DNA of 64,000 nt from Agarophyton chilense (taxonomy: Eukaryota; Rhodophyta; Florideophyceae; Gracilariales; Gracilariaceae), in NCBI GenBank assembly GCA_030374765.1, contig JARGXX010000068.1, positions 558,001 to 622,000 of the forward strand, in the 5' to 3' direction. The notes below the pieces were generated by a model. That model did not search any database. It was not told where the DNA came from and saw only the letters and a list, made by a program, of their open reading frames with translations. A program made the position numbers and the translations under genes. Of this stretch, positions 54,223 to 64,000 are shown piece after piece (position 1 is the first letter of the stretch; each line of letters starts with the position of its first letter).

Positions 54223-55619
54223 AGAGAACCGTCGTAGTGCAGCTGATAAACTCTTACAAACTCTAAACGGGTAGAGTCTAACATGTGGCATATGAGAGCG
54301 CAGCGCATGCCTGTTTGGTGGAGGGAGTGAGGATTGCGGTACGGGCGGCTGAGCCAATGGTCATGAGCTTCGCAGAACATGGCGGTTTCACTCTCCTCGG
54401 TGCATGAGTCACGGATTCATAAGATTCTACAGTCGGTCGAAACGGTGGGTATCGCTCCAAAGATGACACACGACAGGCTCACGAGGAATGACCCGCAAGA
54501 GGAGCCTGTTGAGAGACGCAAGAGTCGCGTGCAAGCTTTCATGTGCTCAAAAACGCACTCGAGATCCAACGAGCGTACGGGACATGTGTAGTGTTTGCAA
54601 TGGACCTGAGATTCATGGCAACCCAAAGCAAACTCAAAGCGATATAACGGGTGGTGATTTTGCACACGATTCTGTGTCGGGACTTGATTCTGTGGGAGAC
54701 TGGACGATATAAAAGTTAGAAAGTTAGGAAGAGCGCGGATGACATAGTTTTCCACCATGTGGAGTTTGTAACGTTTTGTCGAGCTGTGCCTCACATAGTG
54801 GCATTATCAATGGGCTTGTGGGGCGAAGAGAGCAGCGATCAGAGCGAGACTGGTGGACACATGCTGCGGAGAAGCTGACGGGAGTGAAAGTAGAGAGCGG
54901 CAGGAGGGTAGACGGCCAGGCAACCAAAACTGTGCGGCCATGACCATGTGACCACGACCATGGACCATGGCCGTGCGAAAGGTCGGGGCGCAAGGAAGAA
55001 ACAGAGAAGAGGTCTCATCACAAGCCATCACTAACGAAGTGGCGTCGAAAAATATGACGTCGGGAACGCTAGCCACCGTGCGTCGCGTCAGGAAGCTTCA
55101 CCATGAACGCAAATGAACGAGGTCAGCACATGGACGGACTGGCGCAATGGTCACACAGAAGACACGCGGAGCTGCTACACCGGGGGGCCTACGCAAAGGA
55201 AGCGAAGAGCTGCTGCGTAGCAAAGAGATCAATTCCAGTGAGCAACGATGATGGCGAGGCGAGTGGGAGAAATGCGCAAGAAAAGTGGGTGTTGTGGCTA
55301 CTGGTGGATACTGGGGGTGAGATTGTGGCTTTGAAAATGTGTGAAATATAGCTGCTCTTCACGGCGTGCAAGCACACCTCCACGGGCACAATGTTGCGCG
55401 CTGTCCGTTGCCGCTGCCACGCACTTTGCTGCGCGCATGCCGCATTCGAAATCAAGGCCCATTCAGGGTCCCTTCCTGGCTTGCGAGTGAACGGGATGCT
55501 TCGTCTTCGCCACCACGGTGTGCGCGCGCTGTTGCTTGTGCTTCCTTAACCTTTCCGCAGTCCCTGACAACCATTCACTGCTATCCTTGCTTCTGCTTCC
55601 CATTGCTGCTAGAAGAAGA
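54223..55619. other. Interval without a recognised gene
   Basis: Short frames on both strands, none recognised. An imperfect palindrome rich in CCATG words lies at about 54937-54975 (GGCCATGACCATG, then CATGGACCATGGCC). The right part may contain the promoter and first exon of the large gene that follows. Confidence 0.3.
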
Positions 55620-58600
55620 TGCAGGTGTGTTCTTTCTCGTGAACCAGCCGAGATTGACATTAATGGCTTCAAAAAATGGCATGTGTTCGATGCTACTAAC
55701 GGAATCCTCTTCCGACGTCCGATCTTCAAATGATCCGAACTGTACTATGACTGGATCAATTCACCGATTGGGAATGACTGTCAGTATTTCTCAACATATG
55801 TTTCCACGGAGCCCTCCTAAGCTTATTTCGTCTGCCCGTATCTCCCAGTTCCTCGCTTGCCTCAAAGCCCGTGATCAGCCATCAGTTCTTAAGTTTCGTG
55901 AAGAATTCAAAGAAGATATCAATGGTGTGCTCACACCCACAAGATACTTCAATAAGCGTGATATACATTTTACGTGGGCTTTTCTTTTCTTCTGCAGCGT
56001 CTGAAGCTGACAATGCAGCCCTAACTCTTTGATTAAGGCTCTATAGGCATGGTCTACGACTAGCCACACCAGCATGGGGCTCCGCGGAAGTTCTAAAATT
56101 TCCAAGCTTAGATGCTCGCGGGGTTCAGTGGGTAGAGTCAATAGGGCTTCTAACGCTGTTGAAAGTTACGGCGGAGCCCCTGAGAAACTACACTTTCGTT
56201 CAAGGACTTCGTCATATTTTGTTCACAGTCTCAGGCTTAGTGGCTTTTCAGAATCTACCTGCAAACACTGTTGATTCTCGCGTACCTGATAGTCCGCGTA
56301 CATCGAGTTTGGATCCTGAGTTGCAGTCCGAAGAAGACTCCGATCCAGTACCTGGTACGCCTTTAACTCGATCTTACGCTGCTTGGGAAAGAACCAAAGG
56401 AGTGCGCATGGAACTATCAATTAGGCCCATGTCTCTCAGCTTCGTGAGCGGCCCAATTCTAGCCTTATTGCACTTGCAAGCTGTCATTGGTATATTTGAA
56501 TTGAATAAGTTAGTGGAGAAAGGGGTTCGACTTCGAACTGCAATCAATGCTCCCAGAGTATCTCTTTCATTTAAGCGCATGCCATCTGCAGAATTCACTG
56601 TAGAGGAAATCAAACCTGAAGATGATAGAAGCAGGTTGTCTGTTGTAATGGAGAGATCTCGAGTGGATGTTCTGAAATCCCAAGCAGATCTTCGACATGT
56701 GTTCATTTTTCGAGTAGATGTCCACTCTGTTTCAGGAAAGCTACACTCATGGCGTGTTTTGAAAGACGCTGCGACATTACCTGATGATCAGGAAATAGTT
56801 TCTGACTTGCAAGTCGTGCACTACAACAGTCTGTCTACAAATGGCCAACGTCTTCCTAAGCCTGTTCACCCAAACAAACAACCTGAACATCGATTAATGC
56901 TTGCAGGCTTTAATGTTCAACGTTTAAAACTCGCGGTGCCCCTACTCGGCTCGGAAGAATATTCATCTTCAAGGCTTGCTTTAAGTGCTACAGATCTACA
57001 CCTTTTTGCACGGCAAAGATTCGAACATCCCAATATCTCCATTCGAAATGTCATAGAAATCATGTCTGATTTTGTCGGTGTCTTTTTGGAACGCTCTTGT
57101 GTGCTTAGTTCACACCACGCCCGTATTGTTCTAGATATCAATCATAATTCCCGAGAAGGATTATCTCTATTCGGACCAACGTCTGTTGTAATAGTTCCGG
57201 GAACAGGGATGATTCATCCCCGAAAAGACTTTATTATGGCAATAATCGAGGCAAAGAACATGAAAGAATACAAGAATTTCTCAGAGAAAATGATATCACG
57301 CCCGGACACATCGAGGCCGGAAAGCAGTGTGGCTGGTGATTCTCTTTCAATTCTAACGGAACAGCAAGACCGCTTACTCTTCGAAAGCCTATCGTTAAAG
57401 ATGCCGAAAACTAGTGGCTTCATCGAAGCACTCGGAGATTCACAGGATGAACTTTTCGCCAAGCAATCAGGGCCTCCTGGTGCTGATCATGTTTCGAAGC
57501 TAAGCATCCCAACTTTCAGCATAGCTTTTGCGAGGGAGGTGAGCCATGATTTGATTTCATAGATGTTGATTTCTTTGGGAGGGAAGGAGAGTTTCTTCGA
57601 GGGTGCCTACAACGAGTTTCGAATATGTTCGCCGAGTTATTTGGTGCAGTCGTGGGGGAGCAAGAAATGCAACAAAACGATTTTCACACACAGGATACGA
57701 CAAACCCAACCTCAGGGCGTAAAGTTCGTCGCAAAGTTAGCGTTCTAATCTGTTTCGGAGAGTCCTTATATCGAGTACAGAAAGAAGCCAATTTGTCTTT
57801 TGAATCTACGTTCGGCTGTTTTGTCGGACAACACTCAGCCATTCTGCTTTCAGTAGCAACAGCACCCATTTTCGGAGAAGTGGAAGTATATACAACAGTT
57901 CATACTCGTATGTCTCCAGATTTGAAGTTGGAAATCACCCCTTTGCGTGAAACCCCTAAACCGCAAAGTTTACGACTTTCGAGCGCTAGGATGTTGCATG
58001 CGAATAGTCCCTATTTGGCACCACATTCAGCTTTTCACATACCTCGTGTAACTGCAATGATTGATGCTAAAACAGTTTTACTAACTCAAAGGCGGCATCG
58101 ATTATGTTCATCAGTACTATCCAGCATGAGAACCAATGAAAACTCGACTTTGGTCGTTCCAGCATTCGAGAAATCCGAGATGAATGCCCTCGTGGCGCTC
58201 AGAAGACCAAAACTCACTGACGATACAACAGCTCAAGATCGATCTACTTTGTTTATTCCACACCAATCCACATCCGCGCAGCCAGAATATGATGCATCTG
58301 AGAAAGAAGTGCCTAATGTTCTCTCCACGGAAACGGAGACGAGAACAGACCCGGATATCCGGCTTCAGCTAAAATTCGATGCTGCACCTCACGCGAAAGC
58401 CAGTCAGATGGATGTTTTCATTCATCGTGTTCTCTTCGGTGTAAGTCACTGTGCACGGATAGCAAACACGTCAACATGTCCTTCAGTTGCATCGTACGCT
58501 ATACTTCATCAGGAGATGGTAAGAGCGAGATGGGATTTATTGAGTTGCAATTTGTCCCACAAAGAGAATATCATGTACAAAATGAAGTCCAAGATAAGTT

Positions 58601-58800
58601 CTGCGATTCGGAATTGGTCTTATGTTGGAAACATAATGAACCATTTGAAGTTTGATATTCTAACATATGAAACTCACACCATGAGTCTCAATGTCGACGC
58701 GCTGGCGGTGGATTGTTTCGCTTTGCCGTATCATTTACAATTCTACTGCATTTTTCCGGCATCAATCGCTTTGATTTCTTCGGTTACCAACATTAGTTGA
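55620..58800 (+). CDS. Large beta-rich host gene, possibly bridge-like lipid-transfer (RBG) protein
   Basis: Several long coding blocks on one strand. Block 1 ends at 55957 (LISSARISQFLACLKARDQP, KEDINGVLTPTRYFNK). A 40-base GT-AG interval (55958-55997, acceptor TTCTTTTCTTCTGCAG) brings it into frame with block 2 (55998 to about 57538: GLRLATPAWGSAEVLKFPSL, MELSIRPMSLSFVSGPILAL, HRLMLAGFNVQRLKLAVPLL, SRLALSATDLHLFARQRF). One TGA at 56030-56032 remains in that model. Block 3 (about 57556-58800) is in another frame (KVRRKVSVLICFGESLYRVQ, FGEVEVYTTVHTRM, LKFDILTYETHTMSLNVDAL) after a possible donor GTGAGC at 57539. The alternation of short beta-strand-like segments and ELSI/SLSF/KLAV patterns resembles the Csf1/BLTP (KIAA1109) kind of repeating beta-groove protein. 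That is a weak inference; there is no diagnostic motif. More exons probably lie upstream. Confidence 0.6.
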
Positions 58801-59675
58801 CGTCCACCTTCCCCGTCGGCCTGCAACTCAACGATTTTCTTCTTTTCGTGTTCAGGAATCTCCGATGCAGTGTATTTGTGAAAGCTTCGCCGAACTTCAT
58901 AGAGGTCAGTAACCGTGTGAACGTGATATACACCTTGCAGATGGTGAGGGTCAGCAGTGCCTCGTCTGCTTCCAGCCGGTGTAAGAAATACCCGTGGTTT
59001 TTGGTTTTGTTCCGTAGATCTTCTTTTTGAGGTGGCATTGCTAGCAGACTCACTATCGCGTTGATCTCTCTTCTCCTGTTATCGACGCCGTGCGTTGCGG
59101 TTATCCCTTCCTCTGTGTGTGACACGGTATTTGCGGACCTTCTCCGCATTCTTTCGACGCTTATCAATCACAAGCTGAGTGTCGGTGCAGTATACCTTGT
59201 GCGGAGTTCTTGGGAGAATTAAGCGAGCACGATCACATTCAGAGCTTTCGGCACGAGGATTCTTTGCAATGCACAAGTAGTGCACATGCTCATTGAAAAC
59301 TCTCCTCTCCGGAGAGTCTTGAGTTTCAACATATACCAATGCCTTCACATTGGATGGAATTAGTTCTCCAACGACTGTAATTGAGTTCTGATCATCAGTT
59401 TTGTCTCGTCTTTGCTTCCCCTCAGTGGCACTGCACACACCTCTCGCGCCACTTGCCCCGCCTGGGTTTTTACATACACTGCAAACGACGCAGCCTTCTA
59501 AGGAATTATCTGAACCGTATTTTTTCATTATCGGTGTCACCGGTGATGTGCCACAGATGATATGAATCGGTTCCTTGCATATGAGACAATAATGATTAGG
59601 ATCAGAGCCGATCACTCCGTCCTTTACCCGACATTTCTTTCGTTCATTTTCAATGCAAAAAAACTGCTTTGCCAT
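58793..59675 (-). CDS. Small zinc-finger-type protein, convergent with the large gene
   Basis: The main frame (59675-59079, 198 codons) starts MAKQFFCIENERKKC. It has a metal-binding pattern: HYCLICKEPIHIICG (C-x2-C-x3-H-x3-C) followed about 25 residues later by GCVVCSVC (C-x2-C-x2-C), then later HVHYLCIAKNPRA and a basic tail (KRRKNAEKVRKYRVTHRGRD). A second frame (59167-58793) overlaps its end and may be a shadow or a second exon. The pattern is RING/PHD-like or of a transposon-associated zinc finger. I assign no function. It ends within a few bases of the stop of the large gene at 58800, so the two are tail to tail. Confidence 0.5.
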
Positions 59676-59803
59676 GTCTGAAAGATCTCAGGACTGCTAG
59701 GGAATTTCAACGGAGTTCAACCATGTGCGGGTGAAGAAGTCGCGACTATGGCCGTGGAATATGAAAAGCTACCGGTCGGGTGTCTACACCTTGAGACTGC
59801 TTC

Positions 59804-59911
59804 CACGTAACCTCATTCAACCAATGGATTTACTTCTTTCACGTAACCTAATTCATCCAATGAATTTCCTTTTTTCACGTAACCCTGCTGCATATATAAG
59901 CCAATCATCTC
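59804..59911 (+). promoter_or_regulatory. Promoter-like array: three 36 bp CACGTAACC units, CCAAT and TATA
   Basis: CACGTAACC starts at 59804, 59840 and 59876, an exact 36 bp period. The first two units also carry ATTCAACCAATG / ATTCATCCAATG, with CCAAT boxes, and pyrimidine-rich ends. ATATATAAG follows at about 59892-59900, then another CCAAT. The arrangement looks like an upstream activating array with a core TATA box reading to the right. Confidence 0.6.
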
Positions 59912-60413
59912 TGGCAGAATACATCGGTAGTATTTTACATTATCGCGTAGCCGCGCAGCCGAATCGTCATCCTCTTTTCCGATGGCCTAACGTAGTGCCC
60001 AACTGATTCCGTCCAGCTCGTCTAACAGTCGCGGTCGCTGCACTTGCTCCCCCCACTCCTGCGTATCTTCGCCATGTGCGAGGTGGCGTTGCATCTTGCG
60101 GTCCCTGGTCAACTCCCAATGGTCACCCTCATTTCTTCGCTTCCCTCCCGCCTTCCCCATGTCGCGAGCAAGCCCTTGTGAACAGACAACTTTCGAGCTG
60201 GGAACACCTTGCCGAACCGGCTCACAGCTGCGCCTTGCGAAACAATGCGACCATCTGTACCAGCCAACCCCCCCCCTCTCCGTCGCCCCCTTTTCTCCCG
60301 TCCAGCTCTTAGGCGTGTCTCCGTGCGATTCATCTCGCGCCCCGAACGGTCTCGTGCTTTCCGTGAGTATGACGGCTGGTATTTATTTCGACCCTCCACG
60401 TTGTGATGCTATC
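59912..60413 (+). other. Possible leader or exon downstream of the promoter array
   Basis: Short open frames start at 60076 and 60096 (Pro/Ser-rich). No family recognised. The sequence is cut at 60413 by the LTR of copia-C, so any gene driven by the array is interrupted or lies beyond the element. Confidence 0.3.
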
Positions 60414-61100
60414 TGATGGAAAGGGAAATGCTGAAGGAAAGGTTGAGGGATGAATGGAAAGTTCGCCAGCTCTGGCTTGGATTTACTTGGAGGCGCTCAA
60501 ACTTTCACTTATATACTACTTCAAAACGTCAGCTGTCTAGACTCCAACTCAAAGTAAACCCTAGACTACAAAGCAGGGACACTCAATACTACCAATCATA
60601 TTCAAGCATGACATTAACCCTAGTCAATGTTCATTGCAGCGCACAACAAGGCAATATACAGTGCACAGCCCATAATTACACTGACGTGTGCACAAATTCA
60701 ATATGCCAGCATACACTACTTGCAATCCGCCTCCATACACATTCACTTTCCAGCACAGTACACCAAGTCTCCTGTAATACACATGTCACGTCTCTTCTCC
60801 AAGTACATTCGTTACACCTTGTGAGATGTGTTCATAGTACACCAGCTGGACATATTGAACAGCGTGCACAGTAGTACAAATAGACCACGTACACACGTGT
60901 ACCACAGACAAACCCAATAGTGCCATACCACTTGTACACACCACATTGCATGTGCACATTTGCAGTAGCCAATCACAGCCCGAGTTCACGTTGAGATCCG
61001 ACTGACACGCATATGCGCTTTTCCAGGGGCACCCTCCAAAACAGCCCATGCTCCCCTGCACTTTTGTTTTTCAGTGACAGCACAGGGTCAACAGCCAACA
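60414..61100 (-). repeat. copia-C 3' LTR
   Basis: 687 bp, reverse complement of the copia-A LTR with few differences. The pyrimidine run CTCCCCCTCT at 61101-61110 is the purine tract on the element strand. Confidence 0.93.
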
Positions 61101-61120
61101 CTCCCCCTCTGTCACTGACT

Positions 61121-63995
61121 TCAAAGGTCTAGGTGTCGGACGCCACTGTCTTCACGGAACCTCTCGTGCTTCACACGGCAAAGTGGTTTGTTGAGCATAT
61201 CGGCAGTCATACAATCGGTAGGGCAGTAGAACAACACAATCGACTTGTCACGTAGAGCTTCTCGAGTAAAGTGAAAACGAATGTCGATATGCTTGGTACG
61301 CTTGTTGACAACGCCATTTCGGGCAAGGTCAATGCACCCTTGGTTGTCAACATATACAGGCGTTGGTTCAACAAGCAACTTTACCGAATCGTCCACTTCT
61401 ACTCCAATGACTATGCCGATGCCATTCCACAAACGCCTAAGCCAGATGGCCTCTTTGGAACCACTGCACAGACTCACATACTCAGCTTCAGCACTAGACA
61501 GTGCAACCACTTCTTGCTGACGTGAACACCATGACACAGGACCTCCAGCCATCATGAACAAGTACCCACTGGTAGACTTGCGGTTTGCAACATCGCCTGC
61601 CCAGTCAGAGTCCACGTAGCCTTGAAGTGCCAAATCGGTGTTTAAGCCGTAGGTGAGACCAAATGTACAAGTACCGTTGAGATAGCGAAGCACACGTTTG
61701 ACTGCCTTCCAGTGAATCTCTCCAGGTTTCTCAACATACTTGGCAAGTTTGGACACCGCGTATGAGATATCTGGACGAGTTCCTACAGACAAGTACATGA
61801 GACAGCCAATTGCCTGACGGTACGGCACCTCCCTGAGTACATCCTGAATCGCAGACAGGTCCATGCCAACTTCCATTGGGGTGTCAACTGGTTTGGACTG
61901 GTGCATGCCAAAACGTTCCAAGACCTTTTGTGTGTACGCAGACTGAGTCAGATACAACTCTCGCTTAACTCTGTCACGGTGGATCTCGAATCCGAGTACC
62001 ATGCGAGCTTGATAGAGGTCTTTCATGTGGAACCGAGACGACAGCTCTGCCTTTACACGATCCATTGTCTTCATGCTCGGACTTGCAATAAGCAAGTCAT
62101 CAACGTATAGAGCAATCAAAACAACAAATCCCAGTATCTTTCCGCTGTACACACACTCATCTGCGTCATTTGGCGTCAACTGCATCTCCTCAACAAGGAA
62201 CGAGTATATCTTTGCATGCCACTGTCTGGGTGCCTGTCGTAGCCCATAGATGGCTTTCTTCAAACGACACACCAGATCCTCGTTACCTTGCTGCACAAAA
62301 CCTGTTGGCTGCTCCATGTACACTGTCTCCTCAAGGTCACCGTTCAGAAAAGCTGTTTTCACATCCATCTGGTGCAAATGAAAGTCTCGTACAGCAGTCA
62401 CTGACAGAATCATCCTGATCGAGGTAAACTTAACAACAGGTGCATATGTTTCAGAAAAGTCAACACCCTCGATCTGCAGGAATCCTCTAGCAACCATACG
62501 AGCCTTGTACCTGATAGTTGGTTCACCAGATGGTGCTGCTTCATACTTCTGCACATACACCCACTTGGACGAAATCACGTTGCTGTCTGCTGGCCTTGGC
62601 ACTAAGTCCCATGTGTCATGCTCAATTAGTGACTGGTACTCACTCTTCATTGCCTTCTTCCATGCTTCGGAATCAGGACGTGACACAGCATCATCATATG
62701 ACGACGGGGTGTCTTCACTGGCAGTCAGTAGAGCAGTTGCACGCCACCATGAGCTCGGCTTCCTACGTTCACGCGTGGACCTACGAACAGGTTGTGTCTC
62801 ATGCACTACAGGCTCAACTGGTGTATCAGCTGCGGAATCATCAACAGAGCTGTCAGAAGCATCATCAGAGTCAGGCAAAGGCGCAGAAGGGTCATCATCG
62901 CTGGGTCCACTAGATGTGTCAGATGTAGAGGTATCATGTGGACTAGACATATTACTAAAGTCAATGTCTGCGTAGTCCTCTTCCTCATAGCTAAACTGGT
63001 TGTCTGAGCCCGAAAACTCATCAAACCGTACATCTCTTGACACAATCACCTTTTTCTTTTCAGAGTCCCACAACTTGTATCCGTGAGACCCTGGGGTGTA
63101 CCCAATAAAGATAGCTTCCACACCACGCTCCTCTAGCTTCTTCAGCTTATGATCCACAACCTTGTACCAGCATCGGCTCCCAAACACACGCAGGTTGCTC
63201 ACATCAGGCTTCTGACCATGCCACAGTTCATATGGTGTCACACTACTTGGAAGAGCTTTGCAAGTCACACGGTTGCGCACATACACTGCAGCATTCAGTG
63301 CCTCAGCCCAAAAGTGCTTTGGCAATTTCTTGTGACATAACATCGATCTGACCAAGTCCATAAGTGTGCGGTTGAACCGTTCGGCAAGTCCATTCTGCTG
63401 AGGATTGTAAGGCACAGTTCGCTGATGCTCAATACCGTTCAAGTTCTTTGGTAAAACGATGTGACAGATATTCACCACCGTTGTCAGTGCGCAATGCTTT
63501 GAGCACACTGTCACGTGCGGTGATGGTTTTCACTTGTCTGCCAGTTTGGTTTTGAACAAACTTGAGCCACCTTAGGAACATCTGGAACACCTCATCCTTA
63601 GTTCTGAGCATGTAAAAGAAGCAGAAACGACTGTGATCATCGATGAATGTGACGAAGTAGTGCGAGCCTCCCAAGGATTTCACACTTACTGGACCTGACA
63701 CATCGGAGTGAACAAGTTCCAGTACGTGTTTTGCTCGTTCCCCCCCTTGCTTGGGAGTCGGAGCACGGGTTGCTTTTCCTACTACACATGAGCCACACAC
63801 ATCTGAATCCTGCGCAACGTCTACATTGCGCCCTGACACAACCTTGTTTCGAGCCATATGCTTGATACCATCCACATTCACATGAGCCATTCGAGCATGC
63901 CATAGTGACAAGTCCGACACAAGTGCGCTGTTTACATCTGAACACTGGTGTGCAGCAGTGCAAAGGTAGTATAGGCCTTTGACGCGGCGCCCCAA
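61121..63995 (-). CDS. copia-C pol region: integrase, RT, RNase H (fossil)
   Basis: Same domain order as copia-A: pre-integrase (LWHARMAHVNVDGIKHMA), integrase (FIDDHSRFCFFYML; LRTDNGGEYLS; NPQQNGLAERFNRTLMD), Asp/Ser linker, reverse transcriptase (LYVDDLLIASP), RNase H (YVDSDWAGDVANRKSTSGYL). The peptide differs from copia-A at only a handful of residues. Gag and protease lie beyond the right edge. Broken; a recent fossil. Confidence 0.9.
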
Positions 63996-64000
63996 GGCAA

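Larger units (their letters stand above)
60414..64000 (-). mobile_element. copia-C: second copy of the copia-A family (3' part in window)
   Basis: Minus-strand copia element whose 3' LTR is at 60414-61100 and which runs off the right edge. Its protein is nearly identical to copia-A and keeps the RNase H region continuous, without copia-B. Broken, with at least one break. CTATC (60409-60413) borders the LTR and is the candidate target duplication, to be matched outside the window. Confidence 0.9.

Overview
This window is eukaryotic nuclear DNA made almost entirely of mobile elements nested in one another, with a few host genes and gene remains between them. Coding sequence is only lightly interrupted. 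The elements are chromodomain Ty3/gypsy, Ty1/copia, Tc1, piggyBac-like and PIF/Harbinger with a DUF6818-like Myb partner. This mixture suggests a florideophyte red alga of the Chondrus type. An oomycete is the main alternative. The organism is an inference from family content; there is no rRNA or organelle marker to settle it.

Layout. 1-8056: the 5' part (minus strand) of a broken Ty3/gypsy element (gypsy-1) that runs off the left edge. 8.6-9.5 kb: a decayed P1B-type copper ATPase gene. 12-16 kb: two decayed Myb/SANT-like genes on either side of a Tc1 element. 16.9-18.8 kb: a decayed piggyBac-like transposase. 19290-32907: a PIF/Harbinger element with a transposase and a convergent Myb-like gene, split by an 11.1 kb second gypsy element (gypsy-2, 20222-31350) with 889 bp LTRs and a GGGAA target duplication. 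33.3-34.2 kb: four closely spaced inverted repeats and a TATA box ahead of a gag-like fossil. 35.5-52.9 kb: the decayed remains of an unrecognised, possibly ParB-like gene on the minus strand. A copia composite with three LTRs (copia-A, 36211-50269, duplication CTCCA) splits it. Copia-A is in turn split by a second, whole-looking copia element (copia-B, 41362-47916, duplication CAGTT) whose LTRs look identical. 53.7-54.2 kb: an ORF of four 43-residue repeats. 55.6-58.8 kb: a large host gene that is probably a beta-rich lipid-transfer-type protein. 58.8-59.7 kb: a small zinc-finger gene on the opposite strand. 59.8 kb: a three-fold 36 bp promoter array. 60414 to the right edge: a third copy of the copia-A family (copia-C), minus strand.

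Relative ages read from the nesting: Harbinger predates gypsy-2, whose LTRs differ by roughly 5% where I compared them. The ParB-like gene predates copia-A, which predates copia-B. The most interesting signals are (1) a related antisense reading frame downstream of pol in both gypsy elements, preceded by a long one-sided purine/pyrimidine tract; (2) a roughly 140 bp U3 module shared by two otherwise different copia families; (3) the stem-loop cluster at 33.3-33.5 kb; (4) the three-LTR copia composite inside the unrecognised gene; and (5) the 36 bp promoter array.
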